Shown in pieces: positions 36,568-44,801 of a stretch of 64,000 nt of DNA. Origin of the DNA: Aeromicrobium flavum (GTDB lineage: Bacteria > Actinomycetota > Actinomycetes > Propionibacteriales > Nocardioidaceae); NCBI RefSeq assembly GCF_007992115.1, contig NZ_BJZQ01000001.1:529888-593887 (forward strand), read 5' to 3'. The notes under the pieces were generated by a model. The model saw only the letters and a program-made list of their open reading frames with translations, did no database searches and had not been told where the DNA came from. The number at the start of each line of letters is the position of its first letter. Position 1 is the first letter of the stretch. Position numbers and translations under genes: made by a program.

Positions 36568-36786
36568 CTAGCTGGTGGGTGTCCTCCACGCGAACGAAAA
36601 GAGCATGAACTCAGAGACAAGCGTCGAGTTCATCTGTACAAGCTCCCACCCCTGCTTCGCGTAGTTGTCCAAGTAGGAGTCCAGTTGAGGAAACGTGAAC
36701 TCCTTCCCCGGAATCGGATCGACGTCAAAAAAGACCGGAAGTGACGTCACGAAGAGCTTGCTGTCGCTTGGCATGAAACAAACCAT
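36568..36786 (-). CDS. Small DUF4177-like protein
   Basis: 72 aa. The C-terminal half, LDSYLDNYAKQGWELVQM and the following beta-strand LFSFAWR, has the pattern of DUF4177 proteins, in which a helix leads into GWELV. The N-terminal part (SLPVFFDVDPIPGKEF) is not recognised. The ATG at 36786 was chosen; 36774 is possible. No operon partner is seen. Function unknown. Confidence 0.5.
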   Translation of the reverse strand: MVCFMPSDSKLFVTSLPVFFDVDPIPGKEFTFPQLDSYLDNYAKQGWELVQMNSTLVSEFMLFSFAWRTPTS

Positions 36787-37065
36787 AGGGGGCAGCTGCA
36801 CCTTTCGGTGCCATATGAACTGGGTGCTGAGTGTGCCGACCAAAGGAGGTCGATCTTGCGCTATCGGGCCGCTGTCGGCGTCTCGTGGGGCGTCCTTTAC
36901 GGGCCGCCAAGGAGCAATAGGGCGACGACTACGATGGACAGTACGAACTTCAGATCGGTGCACCCCCAGGGGGCACACTTCCGACGTAACGGGACGCAAC
37001 GGTAGGTAACGCTCGCTGGAATTGCAGGCGAGAACTGATTTTGCCTGGAACGCCAGAGAGCGTCG
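36787..37065. other. Intergenic, no clear gene
   Basis: On the minus strand a short frame ends in a hydrophobic stretch (LKFVLSIVVVALLLLGGP) before a stop near 36900; it may be a tiny membrane peptide or a chance frame. Nothing else is supported. Confidence 0.35.
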
Positions 37066-37091
37066 CTTGGGTTCAAGTCCCCCCTCGGACA
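37066..37091 (+). repeat. tRNA 3'-end fragment (attachment-site-like)
   Basis: GGGTTCAAGTCCCCC followed by CTCGGAC-A reads as T-loop, T-stem 3' half and acceptor 3' strand of a tRNA. The 5' side (CGCTT) does not pair with the CCCCC stem, so no intact tRNA is present here. A terminator follows and an integrase gene begins 140 bp on, which suggests an attachment-site half. The tRNA identity cannot be told from this piece. Confidence 0.6.
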
Positions 37092-37103
37092 CACTCGCGA
37101 ATG

Positions 37104-37141
37104 TGGCCCTGACCAGCGGAAACGCTGGCGGGGCCATTTTT
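37104..37141 (+). terminator. Rho-independent terminator after the tRNA fragment
   Basis: Stem TGGCCCTGACCAGCG and CGCTGGCGGGGCCA around loop GAAA, followed by a run of five T. It looks like the native terminator of the tRNA whose 3' end precedes it. Confidence 0.8.
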
Positions 37142-37230
37142 CATTTGTCGCCATGGGGGCACCATGGGGGCACATGTCGGCCTCGCGGGGCGCACCGATG
37201 ACACCTAACCAGCGTCAGAGGAGCACCCAG

Positions 37231-38499
37231 ATGGCATGGATCGAACAACGGAAACGAGCTGACAGAGGACTCTCGGCGAGAGTCCTGTGGCGCTTGGGCG
37301 GTGGCCGGGGAGCAGCGCGCCAGGAGGAGACCTTCAGCGCAGGCAGCAATGAGCAGAACCTCGCCCGGGCCGAGGGCTTCAAGAAGATGGTCGAGGCTGC
37401 GGGGAACCACTGGCCGGATGGCTGGGTCAAGGGCGAAGGTTTCGTCCGGTCCCGGGACGACCGCTACGTGCCGCCGCAGAGTTTCGCGGAGGTCGCCGAG
37501 GAGTATGTGCGCCAGATCGTCGAGCTCTCGCCGGGCCAACGTAGGAGATACCTGTCCCAGGTCCGCGTTCTCACACTGACTGAGATCCGCGACGCGAGGA
37601 TCTTCGACCGCCAGATCGATGCGATCGCGGAGAAGGAAATCAAGGCATGGCTCATCGACTGGGACCGCGCACTGATGACCAAGGCGAACTACCACGGACT
37701 GCTCTTCGGCATCTTCACGTATGCGATGGAGCGGGGTCACGTGGTGGAGAATCCGTGTGCGCGGACCGCGCCCAAACGATCGCGGATCAGGCAGTCGCAG
37801 GCGGACCTGCGGTTTCTCACCGAGGCCGAGTTCGGCACCGCAGCGCTGCTCGCGGCTGATGCGGGCGACATGCTCACCCTCACGGTGGGGACCGGCCTGC
37901 GCTTCGGTGAGGTCACTGCGCTGTGGTGCAGCGATATCGATCTCGAACGCGGCACCGTACGCGTCAACAAGGCGTGGAAGCGCGACGGAGAGGACGGGGA
38001 GACTGAGACGCCGGGCTGGCTGAAGAAGCTCGTGCGCGCCAAGCACGCCATGCGCGGACATCACCTGGGCAACCCCAAGACACCAAAATCGCGGCGCACG
38101 ATCACGATCGCTCCGGCGATCGTCGACCTGCTGCACCCCTACGTGGAGGGTCGCGCCGCAGACGACTTCGTTTTCACCTCGCCGACCGGGCTGGCCATCC
38201 ACAACAGCGACTTCTACGAACGGGTGTGGCAGCCGTTGAGCGTGGAGTTGCAGGATGCCGGCGTCGCGCCGTTCCGATTCCACGATCTGCGCCACACTCA
38301 CGTGGCTTGGCTCATCGCGGGTGGCGCACCGTTACCCCTTATCCAGGCACGGCTGGGACACGAGTCGATCACCACGACGATCGACACCTACGGGCACTTG
38401 CTGCCGGCGGGCGATGAGCTGATCTCCGAGATCGTTCAGACAGCGCTGGAAGGGCGACGCATTGGCGCGGCCGTCAAGATATGGCCACTATACCCCTAG
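37231..38499 (+). CDS. int: Tyrosine recombinase / integrase
   Basis: 422 aa from ATG 37231, which has an AGAGGAG ribosome site. An N-terminal arm-binding region (MAWIEQRKRADRG) and core-binding SAM-like domain are followed by the catalytic domain with Arg in GTGLRFGEV, HDLRHTH, LGHESI and the nucleophile Tyr in TTIDTYGHL. Beside a tRNA 3' fragment, it should be the integrase of the second module. The last residues, GAAVKIWPLYP, run into a CsoR palindrome that contains the stop codon, so the original C terminus may have been replaced. Confidence 0.88.
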   Translation: MAWIEQRKRADRGLSARVLWRLGGGRGAARQEETFSAGSNEQNLARAEGFKKMVEAAGNHWPDGWVKGEGFVRSRDDRYVPPQSFAEVAEEYVRQIVELSPGQRRRYLSQVRVLTLTEIRDARIFDRQIDAIAEKEIKAWLIDWDRALMTKANYHGLLFGIFTYAMERGHVVENPCARTAPKRSRIRQSQADLRFLTEAEFGTAALLAADAGDMLTLTVGTGLRFGEVTALWCSDIDLERGTVRVNKAWKRDGEDGETETPGWLKKLVRAKHAMRGHHLGNPKTPKSRRTITIAPAIVDLLHPYVEGRAADDFVFTSPTGLAIHNSDFYERVWQPLSVELQDAGVAPFRFHDLRHTHVAWLIAGGAPLPLIQARLGHESITTTIDTYGHLLPAGDELISEIVQTALEGRRIGAAVKIWPLYP

Positions 38500-38508
38500 G
38501 GGGTATAG
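38488..38508. promoter_or_regulatory. Orphan CsoR-type palindrome overlapping the integrase stop codon
   Basis: Arms CTATACCCC and GGGGTATAG around TAG, 9 bp each and perfect. The integrase TAG stop (38497-38499) is its centre. It lies 5 bp past the stop codon of the minus-strand cueP remnant, so no adjacent gene is placed to be controlled by it. Confidence 0.75.
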
Positions 38509-38513
38509 GGACC

Positions 38514-38718
38514 TCAAGCCAATTGAAGGGTGGTCAGGCAGGTGGGTGCGTCGGTGCGTCGGCTTCGGTGTCGAACTCGACGCTGCCGGTCTTGTCGTCC
38601 GAACGGATCGTCATCGCCCCTTCGATGTCGAAGGGCAGCCAGAACCCAGCGAATCCGTTGTCGAGGGTCTTGACGTCCTTGTCGATCCGTACGTCCCCGG
38701 TGGAGTCGTCCACGATCA
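38514..38718 (-). pseudogene. cueP C-terminal remnant
   Basis: Minus-strand translation gives IDKDVKTLDNGFAGFWLPF, DIEGAMTIRSDDKTGSVEF and DAPTCLTTLQLA, then a stop. It aligns with the last 65 or so residues of CueP at 32376-32963 (GFVGFWLPADIEGTMSI, DAPTCVTTLKLV). Signal peptide and the CFFH...C copper site are absent. It abuts the orphan CsoR palindrome, suggesting that a copper locus was lost here. Confidence 0.85.
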
Positions 38719-38956
38719 GTAGTTCAGGACCGCGGCCAGCAGGCCATGCGTGAGTAGGGCGCCGACGAGACGGCGCAGGCTCGCGTCCGCACCTAAGGCG
38801 CCGACGTCCGGACTGGACGCGGGCGGCATCTCGGGGAGTCGATGGGTCACGCCCTGCAGGTGTTCACGCGTGCATCGGGCGGGCCATGACGCTGGGGCGT
38901 GCTGGCATCGCGACCGGGTGGCCGGCCGCGGTCTGTCTCCTTCCCGATGCGGAGAA
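38719..38956. other. Intergenic remnant DNA
   Basis: About 240 bp between the cueP remnant and merR. A minus-strand frame ends LRRLVGALLTHGLLAAVLNY but has no recognisable family or start. Confidence 0.3.
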
Positions 38957-39346
38957 CTATAGGTAGCGGCAGACCTGCTCGGGACTGCACGTGTCGGGGT
39001 CCGGCTGCGCGGCGTCGTGCCTGAGTTCGGCAATAGTGTCATGCAGGGCGGTGAGCCTAGCGATCTGCTGCTCGATCTCGGCTAGGCGCTCGTCGAGCAG
39101 ATCGCGCACGTGCTCACACGGCGCGGCGCCGTCATCGCGGATGTCGAGGATCTGGCGGATCTGAGCGAGGGTGAGTCCCGCCGCCTGGCCGCGGTGAACA
39201 AAGTCGATCCGGGCGACAGCGTCGGGCGCGTAGTCCCGATAACCCGACGGCGTCCGATCGGCTGGGGGCAGCAGTCCCGACTCCTCATAGAAGCGGAGAG
39301 TCTTCGGAGTGGTCCCAGCCGCAGCGGCCAGTTCCCCGATGCGCAT
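38957..39346 (-). CDS. merR: MerR-family mercury-responsive regulator
   Basis: 129 aa. N-terminal MerR helix-turn-helix (MRIGELAAAAGTTPKTLRFYE), wing PSGYRDY, a coiled-coil dimerisation helix, and Cys residues at APCEHV, PDTC and EQVC matching the three-Cys layout of Hg(II) regulators. The ATG at 39346 has GAGAGG upstream. Divergent from merA with an operator-like repeat in between. A Pb/Cd-type MerR is possible, but the merA neighbour argues for mercury. Confidence 0.85.
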   Translation of the reverse strand: MRIGELAAAAGTTPKTLRFYEESGLLPPADRTPSGYRDYAPDAVARIDFVHRGQAAGLTLAQIRQILDIRDDGAAPCEHVRDLLDERLAEIEQQIARLTALHDTIAELRHDAAQPDPDTCSPEQVCRYL

Positions 39347-39376
39347 CGCGGTCACCTCTCGTTCGGCAGGAGCACG

Positions 39377-39409
39377 CTTGACCTTCCCCTGCACTGGAAC
39401 GTCAAGTAT
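39377..39409 (+). promoter_or_regulatory. MerR operator and merA promoter
   Basis: Inverted arms CTTGAC (39377-39382) and GTCAAG (39401-39406), with inner TTCC and GGAA also pairing. A -35 TTGACC (39378-39383) and -10 AAGTAT (39404-39409) are separated by 20 bp, the long spacer that MerR activators correct by DNA distortion. Confidence 0.7.
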
Positions 39410-39457
39410 GGCTGAACAGATCAGAAGAAGACCGAAGGGTTGAAGGAGACAGCAGCG

Positions 39458-40882
39458 ATGCCTACGAAGTACGACCTTGCCATCATCGGATCGGGCGGCG
39501 GGGCGTTCGCCGCGGCGATCCGCGCGACCGCGCTGGGAAAGTCGGTGGTGATGGTCGAGCGCGGCACGCTCGGCGGGACCTGCGTGAACACTGGGTGCGT
39601 GCCGTCGAAGGCGCTCATTGCCGCGGCTGGCGCGCGGTACTCCGCCGCCGACGCCCCGGACCGTTTCCCGGGGATCTCAACGACGGCGGGCCCAATCGAC
39701 ATGCCCGCGCTGGTCGCCGGAAAAGTGGCGCTGGTCGAGTCGCTGCGGGGCGAGAAATACGCCGACGTTGCTGAATCCTACGGCTGGCAAGTGCGTCAGG
39801 GAGTCGCCGCGTTCGCGGGCTCGCCTGATGCGCCGATGCTGAACATCACCGCCGCCGATGGGATGGCCGCGACCGTCGAGGCCGAGCACTACATGGTCGC
39901 AACCGGCGCTCGACCGTGGGTCCCGCCGATCGACGGCCTGGATAGCGCGGGGTACCTGACTTCGACCACGGCCATGGAGCTGCTCGAGGTCCCCAGGTCT
40001 CTCCTCGTCCTCGGCGGTGGCTACGTCGCCTTGGAGCAGGCCCAACTGTTCGCCCGACTCGGCTCCGAGGTCACGCTGCTGGCCCGCTCCCGACTCGCAT
40101 CGAAGGAGGAGCCTGAAGTCTCCTGGGCGCTTGAGGACGTCTTCGCCGATGAGGGCATCCGCGTCGTCCGCCGCGCGGTGCCCACCCGGGTGACCCGGGC
40201 CGCAGGGACCGGGCTGGTCGTGGTGACCGCGGACGTATCCGGCGTCTCGCAGGACTTCCGCGCCGACCAAGTCCTGGTAGCCCTCGGACGCCGCCCCGTC
40301 ACCGACGGACTCAATCTCGACTCTGTCGGAGTCAAGACAGGGGAGTCCGGCGAGGTGGTCGTCTCCGACAGGATGCAATCCTCGAATCGGCGGATCTGGG
40401 CCGCGGGCGACGTGACCGGGCACCCCGAGTTCGTCTACGTCGCCGCCCACCACGGCACCCTCGTGGCCGAGAACGCGTTCCTCCACGTCGACCGGACCGT
40501 CGACTACTCTCGTCTGCCGCGGGTGACGTTCACCGGCCCCGCGATCGGCGCGGTCGGGACGACCGAGAAGGAGGCGATAGGCGCGGGAATCCGCTGCGAC
40601 TGCCGCGTCCTGCCGCTGCACCACGTGCCCCGAGCACTGGTCAACCGCGATACCCGTGGCTTCATCAAGATCGTCGTGAACGCCGACACAAGCGAGATTC
40701 TCGGCATCACTGCCGTCGCCAAGGACGCCGGCGAGCTCGCCGCCACCGGAGTCCACCTGCTCGGCAAGACCATCGCCGAAGTCGTCGACGCGTGGGCCCC
40801 CTATCTCACCATGACCGAAGGACTCCGGCTCGCCGCAAGAGCCTTCACCACCGACGTCTCACAGCTGTCGTGCTGCGCGTGA
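39458..40882 (+). CDS. merA: Mercuric reductase
   Basis: 474 aa flavoprotein reducing Hg(II) to Hg(0) with NADPH. FAD motif GSGGGAFAAA, redox pair C42 and C47 in GTCVNTGCVPSK, second dinucleotide motif LGGGYVALEQ, and the C-terminal vicinal CC that delivers Hg(II). It lacks the N-terminal MerP-like domain found in many MerA proteins. The ATG at 39458 follows AAGGAG. No merT, merP or merB is seen in the window, so Hg(II) uptake would rely on other routes. Confidence 0.93.
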   Translation: MPTKYDLAIIGSGGGAFAAAIRATALGKSVVMVERGTLGGTCVNTGCVPSKALIAAAGARYSAADAPDRFPGISTTAGPIDMPALVAGKVALVESLRGEKYADVAESYGWQVRQGVAAFAGSPDAPMLNITAADGMAATVEAEHYMVATGARPWVPPIDGLDSAGYLTSTTAMELLEVPRSLLVLGGGYVALEQAQLFARLGSEVTLLARSRLASKEEPEVSWALEDVFADEGIRVVRRAVPTRVTRAAGTGLVVVTADVSGVSQDFRADQVLVALGRRPVTDGLNLDSVGVKTGESGEVVVSDRMQSSNRRIWAAGDVTGHPEFVYVAAHHGTLVAENAFLHVDRTVDYSRLPRVTFTGPAIGAVGTTEKEAIGAGIRCDCRVLPLHHVPRALVNRDTRGFIKIVVNADTSEILGITAVAKDAGELAATGVHLLGKTIAEVVDAWAPYLTMTEGLRLAARAFTTDVSQLSCCA

Positions 40883-41275
40883 ACGCGGTCGGCACTGGTA
40901 CTCACAGGCGAGGGCGATGCCGCCGATGCGGACGGTTCTTGCGCTCGCGCAGCGGAAGGCCTGGCCGTACCCGCTGTCCCGGTCATCTCGGTGCCTCCGC
41001 CGAATTCGACTTGACCGAGCGTTCGATGGTACTCGACCCCGATACGCTCGGCATTCGCCTTGAGCCCGTTCGTCGCGTTCCAGCCGTTCTCGAGGGCAGC
41101 GCCGACGGCTCGCGTGCCGATGGCGTTGCCGAAGGTCCCGTCGCACGCTCGGCCGGCGGCGTGGTCGTTCGTCGCCGGCTCGCCCGGCCGCCAGCACGCC
41201 CACGACGAGCCCGGGAAGTGACTCTCGAGCTGAGCCGATCTCAACCAGAGACGAGGGTTTGCTCCGGTGAATCTC
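40883..41275. other. Gap without a supported gene
   Basis: 393 bp between merA and lspA. Open frames on both strands lack homology-like patterns. It may be decayed coding DNA. Confidence 0.4.
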
Positions 41276-41878
41276 TTAGCGCGTGCCGTCCTCGGGTGGA
41301 AGGTTCTCGGCAATTCGCCGGCGGAGGATCGTCGTAGTCGAAGCCTGCTCGCGGGCACGCTCCTCCCGCCACATCAGGAGGGCTCCGGCCACCGCCCCCG
41401 TGACGATCACGATGTCGGCGAAGTTCCCGATGAACAGATTGCCGTAGGCAAGGAAGTCCACGACGTGTCCACGGCCGAATCCTGGTTCGCGGAACAGCCG
41501 GTCGCTGGCGTGAGAGGCTGCAGCTCCGCCCAGCGCACCGACCACGAGCGTCCACCCGAGCTGCCGAACGCGAAACGCGAAAACCGTCGCGACGACCACA
41601 GCGGCGACAGAGACCAAGGCGAACACCCACGTGAACCCTTCGCCAAAGGAGAACGCCGCGCCCGGGTTGTACGCCAGTTGAAGGCCGAACAGGCTTCCAA
41701 CCAACGGCGTCCGCTCACCCTCGATGAGGGTGCTCTCGGCCCAGCTCTTGGTCCACTGATCGACAAGAACGACGAGCCCGCCAAGCAGGAGGGCCGTCAC
41801 CGCGAACCGCCAGCGACCCCCACGGCGCACCCCTTCGGCCGAATCCTGATTCGCCCTCGCCCTCGGTCGACGAGTCAT
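41276..41878 (-). CDS. lspA: Lipoprotein signal peptidase (signal peptidase II)
   Basis: 200 aa with four helices. The catalytic aspartates are in ASDRLFR and NFADIVI, and NPGAAFSFG matches the conserved NxGAAF region. The usual Asn of the GN--DR motif is replaced (GGAAASHASDR). It is the last gene of a Cd/Pb-type operon, overlapping cadD by 4 bp. A signal peptidase II (PbrC) also sits in characterised lead operons, so this is likely an accessory LspA rather than the housekeeping one. Confidence 0.88.
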   Translation of the reverse strand: MTRRPRARANQDSAEGVRRGGRWRFAVTALLLGGLVVLVDQWTKSWAESTLIEGERTPLVGSLFGLQLAYNPGAAFSFGEGFTWVFALVSVAAVVVATVFAFRVRQLGWTLVVGALGGAAASHASDRLFREPGFGRGHVVDFLAYGNLFIGNFADIVIVTGAVAGALLMWREERAREQASTTTILRRRIAENLPPEDGTR

Positions 41879-42480
41879 CCGATGACCTCGAAGAACCGGG
41901 TGATGACCTCGGACTCGATCAGGATGAACAGGCCCAAACCAATGAAGACCGTGGGCACGAGCCAGTGCTCGATGCGCTCCAGCGCCTCAGTGACGACCTC
42001 GCGGGTTCCGATCAGTCGTCCAGCGGCGCACCAAACGGCGACGAGGACGAGGAAGACCGCAATCATGACCGCGACGTCGGCCGGGGCGCTGGTGCGAAAA
42101 ATCGGCGTGTAGAGCGAGATGTTGTCAGCCCCATTGGCGATTGTTATCCCGGCGACACTCCAGAGCCCGGCTGCGAGGGTCAAATCGCTGTCCTCGCCGT
42201 TGCGCTTGCGAAGCAAACCGCGGATGAGCGTCCAGATGCCGATGCTGAGAGGGATCAGTCCGAGCAGTCCGACCCATTGATCCGGCACGATCGTCAAGCC
42301 GAGCGCGGCGACCACACTGATCGCGACAAGCGTGATGAATCCGACGTATTGCCCCCCGACGATCTGCCACGGGCGCGGACTCCCATTGCGGGAGGCGAGG
42401 AACAGCACGGTGAGCACCACGATGTCATCGATGTTGGTAGCCGCGAACAGGCCAATGGCCGAACCGACAGTCGTCAGCAT
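41875..42480 (-). CDS. cadD: CadD-family cadmium resistance transporter
   Basis: 201-aa protein with five or six helices. The opening IGLFAATNIDDIVVLTVLF and the GITIANGADNISLYTPIF motif, each with Asp/Asn residues within helices, are the CadD pattern. It should export or exclude Cd(II). Stop and start overlap the neighbouring lspA and cadA genes, so all four genes from cmtR form one transcription unit. Confidence 0.9.
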   Translation of the reverse strand: MLTTVGSAIGLFAATNIDDIVVLTVLFLASRNGSPRPWQIVGGQYVGFITLVAISVVAALGLTIVPDQWVGLLGLIPLSIGIWTLIRGLLRKRNGEDSDLTLAAGLWSVAGITIANGADNISLYTPIFRTSAPADVAVMIAVFLVLVAVWCAAGRLIGTREVVTEALERIEHWLVPTVFIGLGLFILIESEVITRFFEVIG

Positions 42481-44396
42481 CAGCCCTCCAATCGCGGCGC
42501 GGGAGTGCGGGCGGCGCGCAGCCCGTTGAGAATCACGATGACCTCCGCGATCTCGTGGACCAGCACAACGGCGGCCAGCCCCAAGACACCGAACAGTGCG
42601 AGTGGAAGCAGCGCGGCGATGATCAGCAGCGACAGGATGATGTTCTGGTTGATGATGCGCCGTCCACGCCGCGCGTGTTCGAATGCCCGCGGGATGAGGC
42701 GCAGATCATGGCCCGTGAAGGCAACGTCGGCGGACTCGATCGCCGCGTCGGAGCCTGTCGCTCCCATGGCGATGCCGATGTCCGCGGCGGCGAGAGCCGG
42801 GGCGTCGTTGATGCCGTCGCCGATCATGGCGACCGATCCCGCTTCGGACAGCTCGGTGATCGCAGCGGCCTTGTCCTCGGGTCGGAGCTCGGCGCGGACA
42901 TCGTCGATCCCGGCCTGCGCGGCGAGAGCTCGAGCGGTTCGAGCGTTGTCGCCGGTGAGCATGGTCACGCCCACTCGGTGATCGGTGAGGGTGCGCACGA
43001 CGTCGGGGACTTCGGGGCGCAGCTCGTCGCGGACGCCGATCGCCGCGACCGGGGCGCCGTCGCGGTGGACGATCACGACCGTCATGCCCTGCATTTCGAG
43101 CTCCTCGACACGCGCGCCGAGCTCTCCGGCGTCGAGCCAGCGCGGGCTGCCGACAGTGATCTTCGAACCGTCGACGGTGCCTTCGATGCCGTGTCCGGCC
43201 TGCTCGGTCACCTCCGCAGCCAGGGGAACGTCCTGGGCGGCCGCGGTGATCGCCGCGGCGAGCGGGTGTGTGCTGTGCTGCTCCAACGCGGCAGCCCACG
43301 CCAGTCCCTGAGCCTCGGTGATGCCTTCGACCACCAGGACCGCGGTGACGGCAGGCTCATTGCGGGTGAGAGTGCCGGTCTTGTCGACGGCGACGTGGCG
43401 GACGGTGCCGAAACGTTCGAAGGCCGCACCGGATTTGACGATCACGCCGAACTTGCTGGCCGCACCGATGGCGGCGACGACGGTCAGAGGGACGGAGATC
43501 GCCAGCGCACAGGGCGACGCCGCCACCAGCACGACGAGGGCGCGAGTGATCCACACGTCTGGGTCGCCCAGGATCGATCCGAGGAGCGCGACGAGCACAG
43601 CAAGGATCAGGACCCCCGGGACGAGGGGCCGCGCGATCCGGTCGGCGAGCCGGGCGCGATCGCCCTTTTCTGCCTGAGCCTGCTCGACCAGCTCCACGAT
43701 CGTGGTGAGCGAGTTGTCAGTACCGGCCGCAGTGGTCTCGATCTCCAGCGCGCCAGCACTGTTGATCGCCCCGGCTGACACCGGGTCACCCGGCTCGACC
43801 TCGACCGGGATCGACTCACCGGTGATGGCCGAGGTGTCCAGGCTCGACCGTCCTGAGCGGACGAGTCCGTCCGTCGCGATCCGCTCGCCAGGTCGGACCA
43901 TCATCACGTCGCCGACGACCAGATCCTTGGCTTGGACCTGCTCCGCGACACCGTCACGGAGCACCGTCGCCGTCTCGGGCACGAGCTTGAGCAACGCCCG
44001 CAACCCTCCGCGCGCCCGGTCCATCGCCTTGTCCTCCAAGGCCTCCGCGATCGAGTACAAGAACGCCAGCGCCGCGGCCTCCTCGACGTAGCCGAGAATG
44101 ACAGCGCCGATCGCGCTGATCGTCATCAACAGGCCGATCCCGAGCTTGCCCTTGAACAGGTTTCGGATCGCGCCAGGGGTGAAGGTCGAGGCGCCCAAGA
44201 GGAGACCGACCCAGAAGAGCGCCAGGGCGGGAGTCTCGGCCCCGGACCATTCGGCGACCAGGCCGGCGAGGAATGCCAGACCCGAGAAGACCGGCACCAT
44301 GACCCCTCTGTCCTTCCACCACGGCCGCTCCGAGTCCTCGAACTCCTCGCCCGTCGTGGGGACAGAATCGTGGTCGCATCCACACGCCGCGCTCAT
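42480..44396 (-). CDS. cadA: P1B-4-type heavy-metal ATPase (CtpG/CadA-like)
   Basis: 638 aa. A short N terminus MSAACGCDHDS with Cys and His replaces an HMA domain. Transport motif SPC in VAASPCALAISVP near residue 294, DKTGTLTRN near 339, THPLA, TGES and GDGINDAPAL near 525. SPC with few helices marks P1B-4, reported for Co, Cd and other divalent metals. Regulator CmtR is upstream by a 4-bp overlap, as in the cmtR-ctpG pair of mycobacteria. Confidence 0.9.
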   Translation of the reverse strand: MSAACGCDHDSVPTTGEEFEDSERPWWKDRGVMVPVFSGLAFLAGLVAEWSGAETPALALFWVGLLLGASTFTPGAIRNLFKGKLGIGLLMTISAIGAVILGYVEEAAALAFLYSIAEALEDKAMDRARGGLRALLKLVPETATVLRDGVAEQVQAKDLVVGDVMMVRPGERIATDGLVRSGRSSLDTSAITGESIPVEVEPGDPVSAGAINSAGALEIETTAAGTDNSLTTIVELVEQAQAEKGDRARLADRIARPLVPGVLILAVLVALLGSILGDPDVWITRALVVLVAASPCALAISVPLTVVAAIGAASKFGVIVKSGAAFERFGTVRHVAVDKTGTLTRNEPAVTAVLVVEGITEAQGLAWAAALEQHSTHPLAAAITAAAQDVPLAAEVTEQAGHGIEGTVDGSKITVGSPRWLDAGELGARVEELEMQGMTVVIVHRDGAPVAAIGVRDELRPEVPDVVRTLTDHRVGVTMLTGDNARTARALAAQAGIDDVRAELRPEDKAAAITELSEAGSVAMIGDGINDAPALAAADIGIAMGATGSDAAIESADVAFTGHDLRLIPRAFEHARRGRRIINQNIILSLLIIAALLPLALFGVLGLAAVVLVHEIAEVIVILNGLRAARTPAPRLEG

Positions 44397-44752
44397 GCGC
44401 CCGCCCCCGTCTCGCAGCAGCCCGCCACGGTGCACGTCGAGTCCACGCACGGCGCGTGAACGTCCACGGCCAAGGTCACGTCCACCAGGGCGACGAGGGC
44501 GGCGGCGAGATGGGGATCGGCAATCTCATAGCGTGTCTGACGACCCTCGGCCTCCGCCACCACGATGCCGCAGTCGCGCAGACACGTCAGATGGTTCGAG
44601 ACGTTGGAGCGCGTCAGCTCCAACTCGCGCGACAGCACGGCGGGATAGCTCGGTCCCTCGAGCAGGGTCATCAGGATGCGGGAGCGCGTGGGGTCGGCCA
44701 TGGCACGGCCGAGCCGGTTCATGACGTCGAGTCGCGTAGCAATGGTCAGCAC
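44393..44752 (-). CDS. cmtR: CmtR-type Cd(II)/Pb(II) repressor, ArsR family
   Basis: 119 aa from GTG 44752. Winged helix with LTRSNVSNHLTCLRDCGIV: the paired cysteines in the recognition helix correspond to C57 and C61 of mycobacterial CmtR, and a C-terminal Cys (APCVDSTC) supplies the third ligand. The tail ends CTVAGCCETG with further Cys. Represses its own operon with cadA, cadD and lspA. The starting sequence LTIATRLDVMNRLGRAMADPTRSRI aligns with CmtR; the longer frame does not. Confidence 0.9.
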   Translation of the reverse strand: MLTIATRLDVMNRLGRAMADPTRSRILMTLLEGPSYPAVLSRELELTRSNVSNHLTCLRDCGIVVAEAEGRQTRYEIADPHLAAALVALVDVTLAVDVHAPCVDSTCTVAGCCETGAGA

Positions 44753-44801
44753 GCGCTGAACTATACACTGGGCGCTGACCATTGGCGAAGGCCCGCGCGA
44801 G

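Noticed and set aside
36897..37175. Minus-strand ORF with RGDLNPSDAL
   Set aside because: Antisense to the tRNA 3' fragment at 37066-37091, a known kind of spurious ORF.
40801..41358. Possible transposase remnant between merA and lspA
   Set aside because: No DDE-type or other transposase motif could be read in any frame.
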